This document shows positions 1 through 13,600 of a stretch of 64,000 nt of DNA, in pieces. The position numbers and the translations under genes were made by a program. This DNA comes from Paragordius varius (lineage: Eukaryota; Nematomorpha). The stretch spans positions 4,960,001 through 5,024,000 of the forward strand of contig OZ176052.1 in NCBI GenBank assembly GCA_964247055.1. The letters run 5' to 3'. The notes under the pieces are model-generated. The model worked only from the letters and a program-made list of their open reading frames with translations, had not been told where the DNA came from and ran no database searches. Each line of letters opens with the position of its first letter. Positions within the stretch are counted from its first letter, which is position 1.

Positions 1-3000
1 CAGGCGTTTTTGCAGCCATGGAAAATGTTACTAATCGCATCATCAAAGAAATGTAATAAACTTAACATTCACTAAAATCTATTTATGCCAAGTATAAAAT
101 AGAATATGCGATTATTGTAATTAAATTTTGAAACCTACCAAAAACACTTTTTATGAAAAAAATGTAATATATATATATATATAATTTAAGAAAGCTCTTA
201 GGGGGGATATGGTCATAATAATCACCTCATTAGTAAATCATAATTATTATTTTTAAGCATTTTTTCTAAACTATTATTGATATGCGTAATATAGATAATA
301 TTGAAATTAACGTTTAAAAAGTAAAAAAACACTTTTCCTAAAAACTTTAAGGGTGACATGGTCAAAATTTACTCTATAGTTTTTTATATTTAATAATTGT
401 TGATTGCTAATAAAAAGGGAATGTCAAAACCCGTATAGTGAAGCAACTATATGTAGTACCTTAGATGATACCAGTATGAATAATATATATAACGAATCCA
501 TCTATGATTTAACATGCTCTCCTTCAAACGATCATTATATAGTATGCAATTCTCCCAATATATCACAACCATTTCACCCCGATATAGAATTGCAATCTGA
601 GCGACCAATATCTACGGAAATCGAAACCAATAATTTCGGATTTTTTAAGTAATAATATACGTTTTTTTCGGTATCAAATAATGGATATTACTCTGTATTG
701 ATCAATGTTGTGTTTAAAATCTGTATATTAAACAAATTCTATACGCTTAAATATAATGGTTAAATAGATTTTTATAAAAATTATTGTAAAAAATGGCTGA
801 ATACTATTAATTTTACAAAAAATATGTGTAAACTATTCAGAAATCATATTATGTGACTATTTGACATAAAACATAATGATATAAGCTTAATTCATTATAA
901 ATTGTTAAAAATCTTACGGCATTTAATTTATTATTTCCTGGATTAGTTGGGTAACAAACAAGCTAACAAATCATTGATTGTGCTCAAAAAATATTAATTT
1001 TAACAACCGTCATAACCCTTTGTGATATTTGATTTAAAATATTATATATATCTAATTATAGTACTTAAGCTAAAAGTTAAAACAGATCTTTATATCCAAT
1101 ATATTTTATACATATTCTTATGATTTCTTTTGTTTTAGATGGCATGACACAAGATCCCCCTTTACAAATACATTACTTCCCATAATATCCATTCCCTCAA
1201 GCAAAAGTTTTCAAAGTGAAGACATAAAAAGCATGTCTCCAAACATTACATTGAATTTACATGAAGATGCTCCAATCATATCAGCTGATCTGGTAGATCA
1301 CAGTTCTCCCTTTTCAAGCACATCAAATTTATTGTTGTTTGATCAAACACCCCAAACTTCCAAGTTTTCACCGACCGCTCGTTTTCTAAATCAGAAAAAT
1401 TTACAGAGCGTTCATAGCTTACCAGGTATAATTGATTTTTCGATCGGTTATTAAACCGCAACTAATAGCGATGGAACACCTTAACATTTATGTACTATTA
1501 GGCTTTTTAGTGCACAGTTTTATTTTTTGAAAATATACATCCAAACTTTTGGTTTGTTTCGTTTATAATGATTTTATAGAGTTATGTGATTAATGTGAAA
1601 AATTTTTAATATTTCCCAACCATATATTTTCAACAATCAAATAATATTTGCAACAATCCAAATATGTTACCCAATAATATTTGAATGCTTCCAATAATCA
1701 AATCTTTTTCCAACAATAAATAATTTTTTATTTTTTTCAAGCACCGATTAATCACCATCATTTATTTAAAGGGTTAGAGGATCATCAGCGATTTTTTTGC
1801 TTAAAAGCGAGGTCGTCTTCCGTTTATGTGGATATTTTATTTCTCTAAATGCAGTTTATAATAAATTTAAGATCAATGAAGTAATCAACATTCTCACTCT
1901 CAATTTTATTTTCAATCATATTTCAAAAACTAAATTATAAATTAAATATTAAAATAGTATACCGTTGTTACATATTTTAAAGTAATTAATAATATTTGAT
2001 TATTACAGACGAACCATTTAGTATAAGGATTTCAAATAATTGAATTTCATCTTTATTTTAATCCATTAATATATAATAATGGCCACGTTTGGTTTTTTGT
2101 AATGGTTAGAGATATCGCTATAAATGCTGTATTTTCAGTATTATGCTAACTTAATAAAATTTTGAATATATTATCATCATATTAATGTTAATAAAATATT
2201 ATTTTGCAATCTACATATAACGTGATTAACTTATGATATTGACCGTTGCATAACTAGTCAGACCCAATCCTTATGCCATAGTAATCTGTTTTAAAAACAA
2301 TTTTGATTGTAATATTATCGGCTCATGGGATAAAATTGTTAAAAAAATTTTATTGTCTTATGTTTAAAATCTAATATAACATTTTATAATGCCTATATAT
2401 TTTGGAAATGCGGCGCCTACAAAGCCATTTGTGTTGGATATCCTTGAATTTGAGTATATCAGTTGATACAGATAATAGCAAATTTTGGCTAATGTTTGTA
2501 AAGACATAATAAACAGTGTAAATTAGATATGGAATTTATAATTAATATATATCTGAATATTACTAAAAGCCATAGCCAAGATGTCAAAACTCGCAATTTA
2601 CGGTTCAAAAGGCTTTGTTGGTAACACAATACCCCAATTTATATAGATGTCTTGAATCTTTTTATATTTTTGGGATAAATCAGAAGCGTTGCTAGAGGAG
2701 GGAAAGAGAGGCTGATGCTCCAGACGCCATAGTTGAAGGGGCACCGGATTTTAAAAAATGTTAATTTTATTTCAAAAAAATAGGTATTAAAAAGTTATTA
2801 TATTAAATAATACATAAAAATTACCTACCCATTTATGAGTGGTCATGACCACGGTTTGAATTTGATTCTTTTTGTAAAATGCAAGGAGTCGCATGGAGGG
2901 GAAGGGGGTACCAGAAATAAAAGCTACGCCTCTGGGATTAATACCATTTACTACTTTTGTCAAATATTTAAATTTATTTATGAAACAATTTGATAACAGA

Positions 3001-6000
3001 TCTTATTTATCATAATTTGTGAGTAATAAAAAAAAATTTAGTAACTTGACCTTGTATTTTATGTGCAAAAAATACCGTCCATGAAAGCCTTCTATCGATT
3101 TTATCGAAATTGAGATTCTACTTCCATAATTCGCCTAAAAACACGATAAAATCGATCTTCGAAAAAAGTGCCATTTTTACTGCATTATTTGGTGGTAAAA
3201 ATTATATTTTTCATTAATTAATAACTTTTTTAACAAAAATAATATAAATGATACAATATTTTACAGATAAAAGTTAGGTAAATAAATAGATGATAGAGTT
3301 TGATAAAATTATTAATTAATTCTTCATTTTTGTTATGCATATATAAATATTTTTTTGTAAAAATACGTTTTTTGTTGAAAATCGTCAAGATTTAATATTT
3401 TACAGTTACAAGCTTTTTATTTTGTAAAAAACTTTCCCTATAATTATAGACATTCCTGAAGACGATCTATCCAATTTATCATCAACCTCATTCGATAATT
3501 TATCCTGGGTTCACACAAAAGGGTATTTTTAATACATTTATTTATACATTTCAATATATTTGAGGTCTATTGTAATTTATATTATTATTATAGAATATGT
3601 ATACCAGGAAGTGTAGTTAAAACCATTTTTGTAAAACTAGAGCCATTTTTTGGAGTATTAAATTTGCTTTAGAAACCAAAAAACCGGTCCGTTTTGATTT
3701 ATTAAGGTGGTTTTAAAAGGTATTTAGAAGTGTGTTTCTTCCTATTTTTAAATAATTTTTTGGGTTGAATTTTTTAAAAAAGGTTATTTCCTTTATTTCT
3801 CACTGAAACGTTGCACGCAATAAAAAATTTGTCTAAATAATTGGCAAATTATATTAACAATTGAACCGAAACAAGATTTTTATAAAAAAGCGTTTACGGT
3901 TTAAAGCCTGATTGATATAAACTTATAAATAAGGATGTTTTAATTTGGGATCTAATAAAAGTTACCAAAATGGTTTAATGCCCAAAAGTTAGAATTTTAT
4001 TGTATTCCCTTAAAAAATATATAAGTTTTAAGCTTATTCAAGCACTAAGGTTCATTTAATAATTTTGAGCGTTTTATTTCATAGATTTTATAGGTCCTAA
4101 AAATAAGGTTTGTCCCTTTGCCTTAAAAATGCTTTTTATCAATTTTTTGCATATCTCTTTGCATATTTTCTTTAATCGAAGTCTCGTATTGTTTTACACT
4201 TATTACAAAAAATACAATGCAAGTAACGATATTTTACACAAGACCACATTTTTTTAGTCTTTGGTTGCATGTTATTGATTTTTTCCAATTTGTTATTCTA
4301 TATAGAAACTTTTTGGATATCAATAAATTTGATACAAAAACTGAATATAAATTAGCGCTTATAAAAGTTTAAGAGTTATAAAAAAAATTGATAAATTTTT
4401 TTAAATGTTCTCACCACAACTTACTATAATTGGTAAAAATTAAAATGGCAAAAAAGATAAATACAATAAAAGAGTTATTGGAGTCCCCCATTCAAAAAAT
4501 CTTATGTTCCCTTCATATGCATACAATTTGGGACTTTTTAAGCTAGAGCTCCAACTTGTAAAAATAATTTAAAATTTTGCTAAATATAGTTATTAACCAT
4601 TATTTGTTTGATAGAGTTTTTTTGTAGTTATTTTAAATATATAATTAAATAAATCCTAAGTCCCACTGAAACAAACAACTTTGTTACAATGAAAATTGCT
4701 GCAAAGTTATAAAAATTTATAAGATTTAAAACATCTTATAAAATATATCGGCTTAAGCTGAGGAATTTTTTACAATTAATTATTCCAAAATTAATTTGAT
4801 TAAAGCTTCTAAAAGACCAAAATAAATTGAAAGTTGACTAAATCATCGGTATTTTTATTTTTGTTGATTACAACCTACAGCTATTACTAGCGCGGCACCT
4901 AATTATTCATTAAATTTTTTTCATCTACTAATTTGAAGATATAATATGCAAATGTGTCCAATAGCCACGTAATTATCGGTGTTATAAGGTACAACAAGAA
5001 ATATTTTTGCGGCCCTTTAAATTTTTTTGGTGAGTACCACCCAGTTAACGCATACATTTTTTAATATCAAGACATATTTTATTTTAATACGGGCTCAGTA
5101 TAAGTCAACTTATAGCTTTATCTAATACGTTTTTTTAATGATTATCATAGTTTAAAATCGTTTATTACATGATTGTAGTTATAAATCCGTTTTAATAAGC
5201 ATCTATTGACATTTTCAAAGGCTTAAACTTATTTTGAATTATGGGATACAAGAATATGGTTTTTATTTAATATCCCACTTTTATACCGAAATTTAAAAAA
5301 TTTTACTTTTAAACTTTGGATGTTTAAATTTTGTTACAAATTTCGTTGATTTGCGCGAAACTTTTTATTCTCATGATTACTAAAAATAGTATGACCTAAA
5401 AAATAAAATCATTTATAAAAATTGGTATCTACCGAGGTATATTTTAAATATACAATATGATATTTGGATAGTATATAAAAAGTACTTTTAGACTATTTAA
5501 ATTAAAAGTATAAGAATGAGTCTGTCTGTTGAAAAAACTAAGTTATGCAAAATTCCCGAACATTTTTGAACAAAATCATATTGAATATAACAAGAAATGT
5601 GAAGTTTACACAATTAAGAGCCACTAAGATCCTTCTATTTAAATTAATATAACAACCGCGAATGCCGCGATGAAAAAAATCCAAAACTTCATTTAAATTA
5701 AAATATAACAACATGGTCAAAAAATTAAAATATTGGACCTAGTTGTATAAGTCATATGTGAGATATGATATCAGACACGTTTTGCACATAATGAAGATAT
5801 CTACATAAATTTAATACGATAAATTTATTTAAATTTTTTGGAATTGAAAATTTTTCACTTGAGTTAAAAAAATTTGACGTATAGATATTGGCATTTGTGT
5901 AGAATATGGTTTTATTAAAGTATTTACACACCTTTTATGCAAAATATGCATGTAACATATGTTGTGATGTAATTAATAAATTTTGCTACTATTCAAAAAC

Positions 6001-9000
6001 AGATATCACTCGATTGCGGCTTTTTGCGTTAATTTAGGAACGTATTTTATTTTAGATATATAGAGAATACGAAATATTAAACATTTAAAACTTTCCGTAA
6101 ATTTACATAAAAAGATTTTTTGATTGTGGCTAAAAAGGAAAATATGGCATACTTTTTTTAACAGAGCCAACAATATATTTTAAATTATAAAAGTTTATCC
6201 ATAATAATTTTCTCTCTTTTTTCGCGCATGTAAAAACTTGTTTGTATATTATGGAATTTAATTAATTATATTCAACAAAAATGGTTATAAAATGACATAT
6301 TTTATTTTTATAATGATTTATTTAGGAATGGAGCCAAATACAAAAAGCTAAATCCCAAAGACTCCACAACAAACGCAAAAATTGATGTTTTAAATGCTAA
6401 AAAACGTCCAAATCCCTTAGGTAGACAATTTAGATATCTGATATTATAAATTAACTATTTTAAAAATGCCTTTTTTATTACCAAATATTATGCTACTATG
6501 TAAAGAGGATGATTCATATAGATAAAAATGGTTAATTTTATTTTTTAACCATTAATCACTGTAATGGATATTACTTTCATATTAAACGTAACGTACCAAT
6601 GTTAAAAAATTAATTTGTAAAACCATTATTATATCGGAAAAATAAAAAATAATATAAATTTCAATGGATATATTAGAATCTGGATTTATTTTAATCCACA
6701 ATAGAACTAAAATAGTTTTAAACAATTGAAAGTGATTAATTTAACTCTTAGTTAAAAATTTATACTTACCTCGGAATTAAACTAAATATATTTGAAAAAT
6801 AATTGTCCATCTACTTAGGTATAAGAATGCGATATAAAAGAAAACTTAAATTTACCACTACTTTTAGATTTACACTTTTTGGAACAACCACCCTCTGAAG
6901 GGGACACAATGTGTATTGAATCCCATATTAATCGTGATACTGATCTTTTACTTGCTCAAAAAAGTCGTTCACATTTTTCTAACGCATTTACGCCAAATGA
7001 TAAGGCTAAAGATGAACGCTTTACAGAACAACCCAACTCCAATGAAGATATTTTCCCAATGGACCAAGAAAAGTATAAAATATAATTTATTACATTAACA
7101 CTTTATTATGTATTTTTTTACCAATGTTTCAAAATTAATAGGGCAAACACCCTTATTATTGTAATAGATATTATTTGAAATGCATCTTCTTATTCAACAC
7201 AAAATTTTGACATTCTTAACCCCTTTTATTAGCAAATCCTTAATGCCAGACATCACTGCAACTATTTGAATTTTTCTAATCTCCCCCTTGAGCTCTACAT
7301 TTGGGGCAATAAATCAACACTTAATAAATTAAAATCAACTTGAAATTCAGATGTCGTGCAATATAACACAGCATCAAAGCTTAAACGGTTCCTTTTCCCA
7401 GGAATGCATGAGTATTTGGCAATTAAGGCATGAATTGGAAGAAGAGGGATCCGATTCATATACTAACAATGGCCCAGTAATGCAAACTACTGGGGTGGAA
7501 ACTAATAACAGCAATAACTTTATATATAACGGCAATAATCATCCTGATAATACATCCATTATTCAAGAGCGTTACAACCGCAATAATAATTCATTTAGCG
7601 AAAGTACTATGATAAGGTAAGTTTTACAATGGCTTAATATTTTTTGACACTTGGTTAACTAAAAAATATATTTTTATTCGTATTTAGTTTATTACATAAA
7701 TTGTTGGGTGCAACAGTAGGGGCGGGTTTAGCGATAAAATATTTTAGGTAAAACTATGAAGCTTGACAAAAAATAAGGAAGGTATCGACATTTATAATAT
7801 ACTTCGTTTATCGTCCAGATGGCTAAAATTTTTTATAAATTCAATCAGATTGAGTGTTTTTAATGTACATGAAATAAAATTATTGCAAAAAACCTATTTT
7901 TATTTAACTTTATTGCCAAAATCTAAAATTTGCCTTTAAAATATGGGATGAGACTCTATTTTAGACATAAGTATTGATTAATATAATATTTTAAAAAAAG
8001 GATGTTTGAGTGAGCAGTTTTTTATCACATTATATAAACATAGAAGTATTGATTCAGCCAGAGTAACATCCTCACCTTCCTTTGAAACAGAAGATAGCTA
8101 TGTAGCGCCTACTGATGATCCATCAATTGACCGGGAACGTAGCAATGTAACTACAAATATTATTGCCAATTATCAAACTTCTTTGTCGCAAGATACAGAC
8201 GAGGATAATTTTGGTGCCAACGTGGAAGATCTCAATTCTAACCCATATAATACACAACAAAATCTTAATTCAACCGTACTATATTTTTTTCCAATATTAT
8301 ATGTATTTAAGGCAAAAATATCCCGCGAAAGCGATATTGAATTAAGTAAAGTAATTACAAAACGAATATTTCGATTTTAATTTGATTATAATGAGTCCTG
8401 CTTTTTTCATATTTAAAGGGTTTGATAAATATTTTTTGGGGGAAATAAAAGGTAATCTATTTAATATTTTTTTTATTTCACAATCTGCTAAATGGGGTAT
8501 TTTACCCTTTTATCTTTTTATTCGTAAGTCTAAAACTCTTAGATTTATATTTAATGATGTTATTATGTAATAGACATTACTTTTTGCATAATTTTACCGC
8601 AAAATCAATCAATTTTGATTACTTTAAATATAATTACAGATGTTTTAAAATACTATAAGTTTAATACATCAAACAGTCGAAAAAAACAGTTGTGTTAATT
8701 ATATATTTTTTTGGAAAAATAGGCTAGTTATTAAGGAATTACACTACGTGGCAGAATTAAAATAGTATAAATATATACCTTAGTGCTTACATATAAACTG
8801 GGATGAATTTCGATTATGTCTTACCTGGACCAGAAATCCATAAGTGTTCGCTTAAAACTTTATATATAATAAAAATGGATTTTTTTATTATTCCATAGAC
8901 AACGGATCAAACAAATCCCACCACAAATTTTTCGGAATCAAATTTGGATGATTCAGGCATATATGCATCATCGAATGACAACATTATTCCAATACAAAGG

Positions 9001-10108
9001 AGCGTTGTCGTAGAACCAACCGAAATAAACGAATCTCTTACAATGCCAATAACCACAATTGCCAAAAGTAATTCCTTAAATGAAACATATACATGTACGA
9101 CTTTTAATAAAATCAAATACCTTGTAGTGGTGTATACCCAAAATTTTGATTGCATACTACCTTTTTTGCAAACCTTTTCTCTTACCCTACTTGCGTAAAA
9201 GCTTTTTATACAAAAATGAGGCGAATCCTGGGATTATTCTAATTTAGATTTCTATTTATAGGTTTTTAGATATGACCAAGATTAAATCGAAAATTCATGT
9301 TTTAAAAAGATTAATTATTGTAGAATTCGAATAATTCCAATTAAATTAGCATGAGATTACTCCTAATGTAGTCTTTATAACACAGGGGCTTTCTTAACTA
9401 TTTTTTTTGAAATTAATCAAATGAAAAAAGTTAGAGATTAATTTCATACTATTATCTAAAATATTTGGATTGATATTATTAGATAGAATGGGTATTGATT
9501 ATAACGGTCCTAATTGGATAACAATGCTAAAATCATAACCAAATACACAATTTAAGCATAACTAAATAAATAACTCTCCTTAACCATTAATACTGTATAA
9601 TACATTAGATTGGGATTATGCAATTGATGCCAAAACGAATCGCATTTACAATGAATACCTAAGGATTGATAAAATGAAAAAATATCGACGAATAAAACCT
9701 ACACCGTCATCAATCAAGCGCATTTCACCACCCGTTTATATTAGACAAGTTAGGGCGTGTGGTTTGCTTAATCCAATTGATAATGATATGATTCCTGGTC
9801 CAAGTACTTCATTGCTAACATCTAATAATATCTGCAATATTTATAATTCTGGTGTTCCATTAAAACAAGATGTGGAGGGGTATACCGGTTTAAACGATAA
9901 AATCCAGTCGCTATCATTAGATCAGCAAGAGCGGCCGCTAAAATTTGTAAAAAACGGCTTTTTCAAATCCTTTTTCATGACTAAACAAAAAAGTAGTAAC
10001 GGGTTAGTGTTTTGGAAATCGCCAAATTTTAATTCAACCATATCCGGTGGCCAAGATAGCATTGATGAAGAAACTGAAGAAGATTTAAATAACGAAAACA
10101 ATAGATGA
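1..10108 (+). CDS. Unrecognised multi-exon gene, 3' part, predicted disordered protein
   Basis: At least nine plus-strand coding exons share one composition (Asn/Ser/Thr/Asp-rich, few hydrophobic blocks), are bounded by AG and GT, and mostly join in phase: <1-52, 439-648, 1139-1425, 3450-3522, 6326-6420, 6868-7072, 7351-7616, 8044-8275, 8899-about 9120, 9609-10108 (stop). The joins 52/439, 648/1139, 1425/3450, 3522/6326, 6420/6868, 7616/8044 and 8275/8899 keep frame. The joins 7072/7351 and about 9120/9609 do not, so small exons are probably missing there. The gene starts left of the window. Visible pieces are FGFFKWHDTRSPF across exons 2-3, an acidic SIWQLRHELEEEGSD in the 7351 exon, and a basic-to-acidic tail starting DWDYAIDAKTNRIY. 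I see no membrane segment, catalytic motif or known domain and do not recognise the family. It could be a scaffold or the cytoplasmic tail of a larger protein. The gene is fairly sure; its function is unknown. Confidence 0.6.
2681..2934. mobile_element. hAT-type MITE in an intron
   Basis: A 254-bp element lies inside the 1426-3449 intron of the left-hand gene. Its ends are inverted: left CAGAAGCGTTGCTAGAGG, right (complement) CAGAGGCGTAGCTTTTA. It is flanked by 8-bp direct repeats that match at 7 of 8 positions (GGATAAAT at 2673-2680, GGATTAAT at 2935-2942), as hAT transposases make. There is no coding capacity, so it is a non-autonomous, moderately old copy. Confidence 0.7.
3523..6325 (+). 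other. Long intron, nothing recognised
   Basis: This is a 2.8-kb intron between two in-phase exons of the left-hand gene. It is AT-rich with short ORFs only. I saw no intact transposon ends, RNA gene or conserved coding segment in it. Confidence 0.5.
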
Positions 10109-10697
10109 TAAAAAAATTTGCACTTTATATAGTATGTTTTAATAGATGCACATATTTAGTAAAACATTTTGTAATCTTATATCCATATCTTAATGAGGAG
10201 GGACTTTCTTTTTTTTCCATCGTAAAATATTTTATAAACTACCACCGTTTGCTTCCCAGTTACGCATTTATTTAAATTATATTAATACAAAATACAATAT
10301 ATATATAATAATTAAAATTTTTTTTTGCATTAATTATATTATTTACATATTTCATAAATATGGATATATGGTATTATTTTGTTAAATTACATATATATAA
10401 TATATAATGTATAATCACCGTGATTTTTACTTGCAATAATTTTATAATGGGTTAAAAAATTTATTTAAACATATAATTCTTCATATTAATTATATATTAT
10501 TTTATATTGTACACCATTTTAAAATAAATGTTGTTGTATTTACAGTATATGTATGTATGTATGTGATATTATGTGTGCACAGAGACTAGAAATTAACTTG
10601 AGTATTTTTTTGTATATTGCAAATGCCTCCTCTTTATCTGATTGCCATTGCCGCCTATTACAAAAAAAAAACTTAAATTTGAACCATAGCTGTCTGT
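10109..10697. other. Convergent 3' intergenic spacer
   Basis: This spacer separates the stop of the left-hand gene (plus strand) from the stop of the FAM20 gene (minus strand) and so holds both 3' UTRs. It is AT-rich with TA runs near 10300-10400. A TTTATT at 10460-10465 could be the minus-strand poly(A) signal of FAM20, but it lies about 230 bp past the stop. No gene is seen. Confidence 0.6.
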
Positions 10698-13600
10698 TCA
10701 TTCAATAAACATTGAATCAAATATAAAACGTTGGACTTCAAGGTTGTCTTCATCTAAAATATTTGTTTGATTTAACATTTTTTGCCAATATTCGGTTCGT
10801 GTTTCATTGATAAATGCATTATATTTTGGCCGGTCAGCTACATAACAATAATTAATGATTGATAGGACTTTATACAATCTCCTATCCAAGGCTTGATAAT
10901 ATTCGTCCAGTAATAATTGTGGTATAATTTCAGATCCATCGAGTATTTGTTTGAGCAGTATTCCAAAAGAGTATCTCCGTGTGTTTGGGGTACTATATTA
11001 ACACATAAAAACGATAAAAAAATCCAAATATTATAAAATAATTAAAAAAAAGATTTTGATGACTTATGGCAGTTCATATGATATTCCCTACATTATTACT
11101 AGAAACACCGTTAAAAAATTGTCCCATTCGACATAGAAATATTTATGAATTTATATAAAACTTGAAGAATCTCCAAATAAACTATTACAAAAGATTTCAA
11201 AAAACTTTATAATAATAAAATTCGTTAGTTACGCTAGTTTTTTACATACAAGAAATTCGTTTAACCAATCTCATGCGAGGAAAGACCTACAAATATAAAT
11301 TTATTTGTTTCAATAATAAATAAAGCATACATGCAATAAATGTATAATACTACCTAATTTTTCGCAGTTAACAAACCCCTTAATTAGTGGTTCCCAACTT
11401 TTTTTTGTTTACACCCCCCGCCAAATTGGGAAAATAAATTCTTGCGATCACCCTCTCAAAAAAATAAAAATGCAAAACTCATTAAAATATTGTAAAAATT
11501 ATAATCAATGAGATCCTCTACAATAATTAGTTTCTAGTTATATTTTATAATTGAATTCTCATATTATTTCGTGCTCTCCCTATAGATTTTTCTACGCCCC
11601 CTTTTTGGAAACCATTACAATTATCATTTTGCATAACGCATTGTAGAAAAATAATTATTTTGCCTGATTTACCTGTAAAATTTTTTATTGTAATGCGAAA
11701 TATTTTCAAACGTAAATTGTTTATCCCCGTTCATGAAATCAAAAGCTGCGAGTGTCAGTAACCTTTGCCAAGTAGATCGTCGAACAACACAGCATTGATA
11801 CAATGGAGCCAAAATTGATAATTCATCATGCTAGGAAAAAAAATCAATAAAAATAAGGAGTTATAATTAGGTTAATTACGTCCTCAAAAATATTTAATAG
11901 GACAATAAAAGTTATATTTCGCAAAGTTAAATGTATTTTCTATAATAAAAACTTTAAAAATCATATTGATACCAGACTAAGATTGGATTTGAAAAATTAA
12001 CAAATCTATTAAAACTTGTATAAAAAAATTTTCCTTGCATAAAATTTAATAAATATAATTGCTAGTTATTATTTCGTGTTAATATTTATTGGATAGAAAT
12101 TAATTATAAACCATTTACAGTTCAAATTGACCCTTTAACATAAAATTCACCCTTAACCCATTCAATTTCACCTTTGAACAATTCAAATAAACCCTAAAAA
12201 CAAAATATGTGTTTTTGAACTAATATAACTCATTATTAATATGAAATGTATCTTAATGACATAGTTATTATTTTTTTAGTATTATTTTAATTTAAAAATA
12301 AAAATTTTATTTTTAAGATATAAAAATATAGGTTAATTTTAATCTTAAAAATATAATTTATTTGAGGGTGAATTTGAATTGTTTAAGGGTGAATTTAAAT
12401 TATTCAAGGGTGAATTTGAATTGTTGAAGGTTGAATTTAAATTGTAAATGGTATATAAATATTTAACCATTATACTAACTAAATATATCCCAAAATGACT
12501 ATTCTACCTTATATGTACCAAACGCTTTGCCATTATCCAACAAAACTAAGAAATCCATGGTGGAAAGCGTACTTTTTTTCTTTCTATCATATAATAGATT
12601 GTGTTCTCCTTTGTAATGGGCAAATTCAACGTGATGCCGATCACTGTTTCCAACCAAAAAATCCATAATATGTGCATCAATCAATTCGAGTAACCGATCA
12701 ATGCTTGTAAAATAATTGCTGGCATCGCTACTCATGTACACAATATGGCAAAATTTGGGCTCATATTCCCATCTATATCAATTGAAGATTAAACTATGAA
12801 ATTAAGTCAAGATAGTGGTTTTTCACTATGAAATTTTAAGATTTGTTAAGTATACTATCTTTATTAAAAAAACATATTAGAATATCGTTAAGGTTGCGTT
12901 TTGGAACAAAAAAAAGTATTTAGTTTCAAAGAATTGAATATTATTATACGTATTTGCAATCCTTTAATTTTACAAATACTTTTAGTATAAATGGCAAAAT
13001 TACGATCCGAAAAACGAAATAATTATAAATAAAAAATTTAATTTTTTACAGGGATAATCGATCATCTTGATAGGTTCGGATCCAAGGGTTTACAACTTTT
13101 TGCAAGGATATGGTTAGGGGGAGCTGTAAATTAAGTGATACTTCAAGCAAAGAAGCAGGATTTGAACATATGGCATAGTTTTTGTTACAGTAATAACATC
13201 GACCATAAAAACATAGTTTACCATCTTATATATATAAAACATACATAGAAAAATAAAGTTAGTTTTTTTGAAATTTTTAACAATTTTAAAATAGAATATA
13301 CCATTTTTGGTAAAAAATGTTGGCGATAAATCTTTGGTGGCAATACTTTGAATTTCTGAGATATTTAGGAAACGACCGGTTGTAAGGGGTACTTTGTTGA
13401 ATTCTAATAACCTTTATGGTCAAATTTTGTAATTTATATTAATTTGCATAATATTAATTCATACATAATTATGTAAAATAGAATATAAAATCTTTTATTC
13501 GCATTAAATTTTAAAAATTAAATGTGTTAATTGTTAAATTTAGGAATTTAAGTGATTAAAAATGTTCAATTTAATATAGCTTAAGCGTTAAAATTCTACC

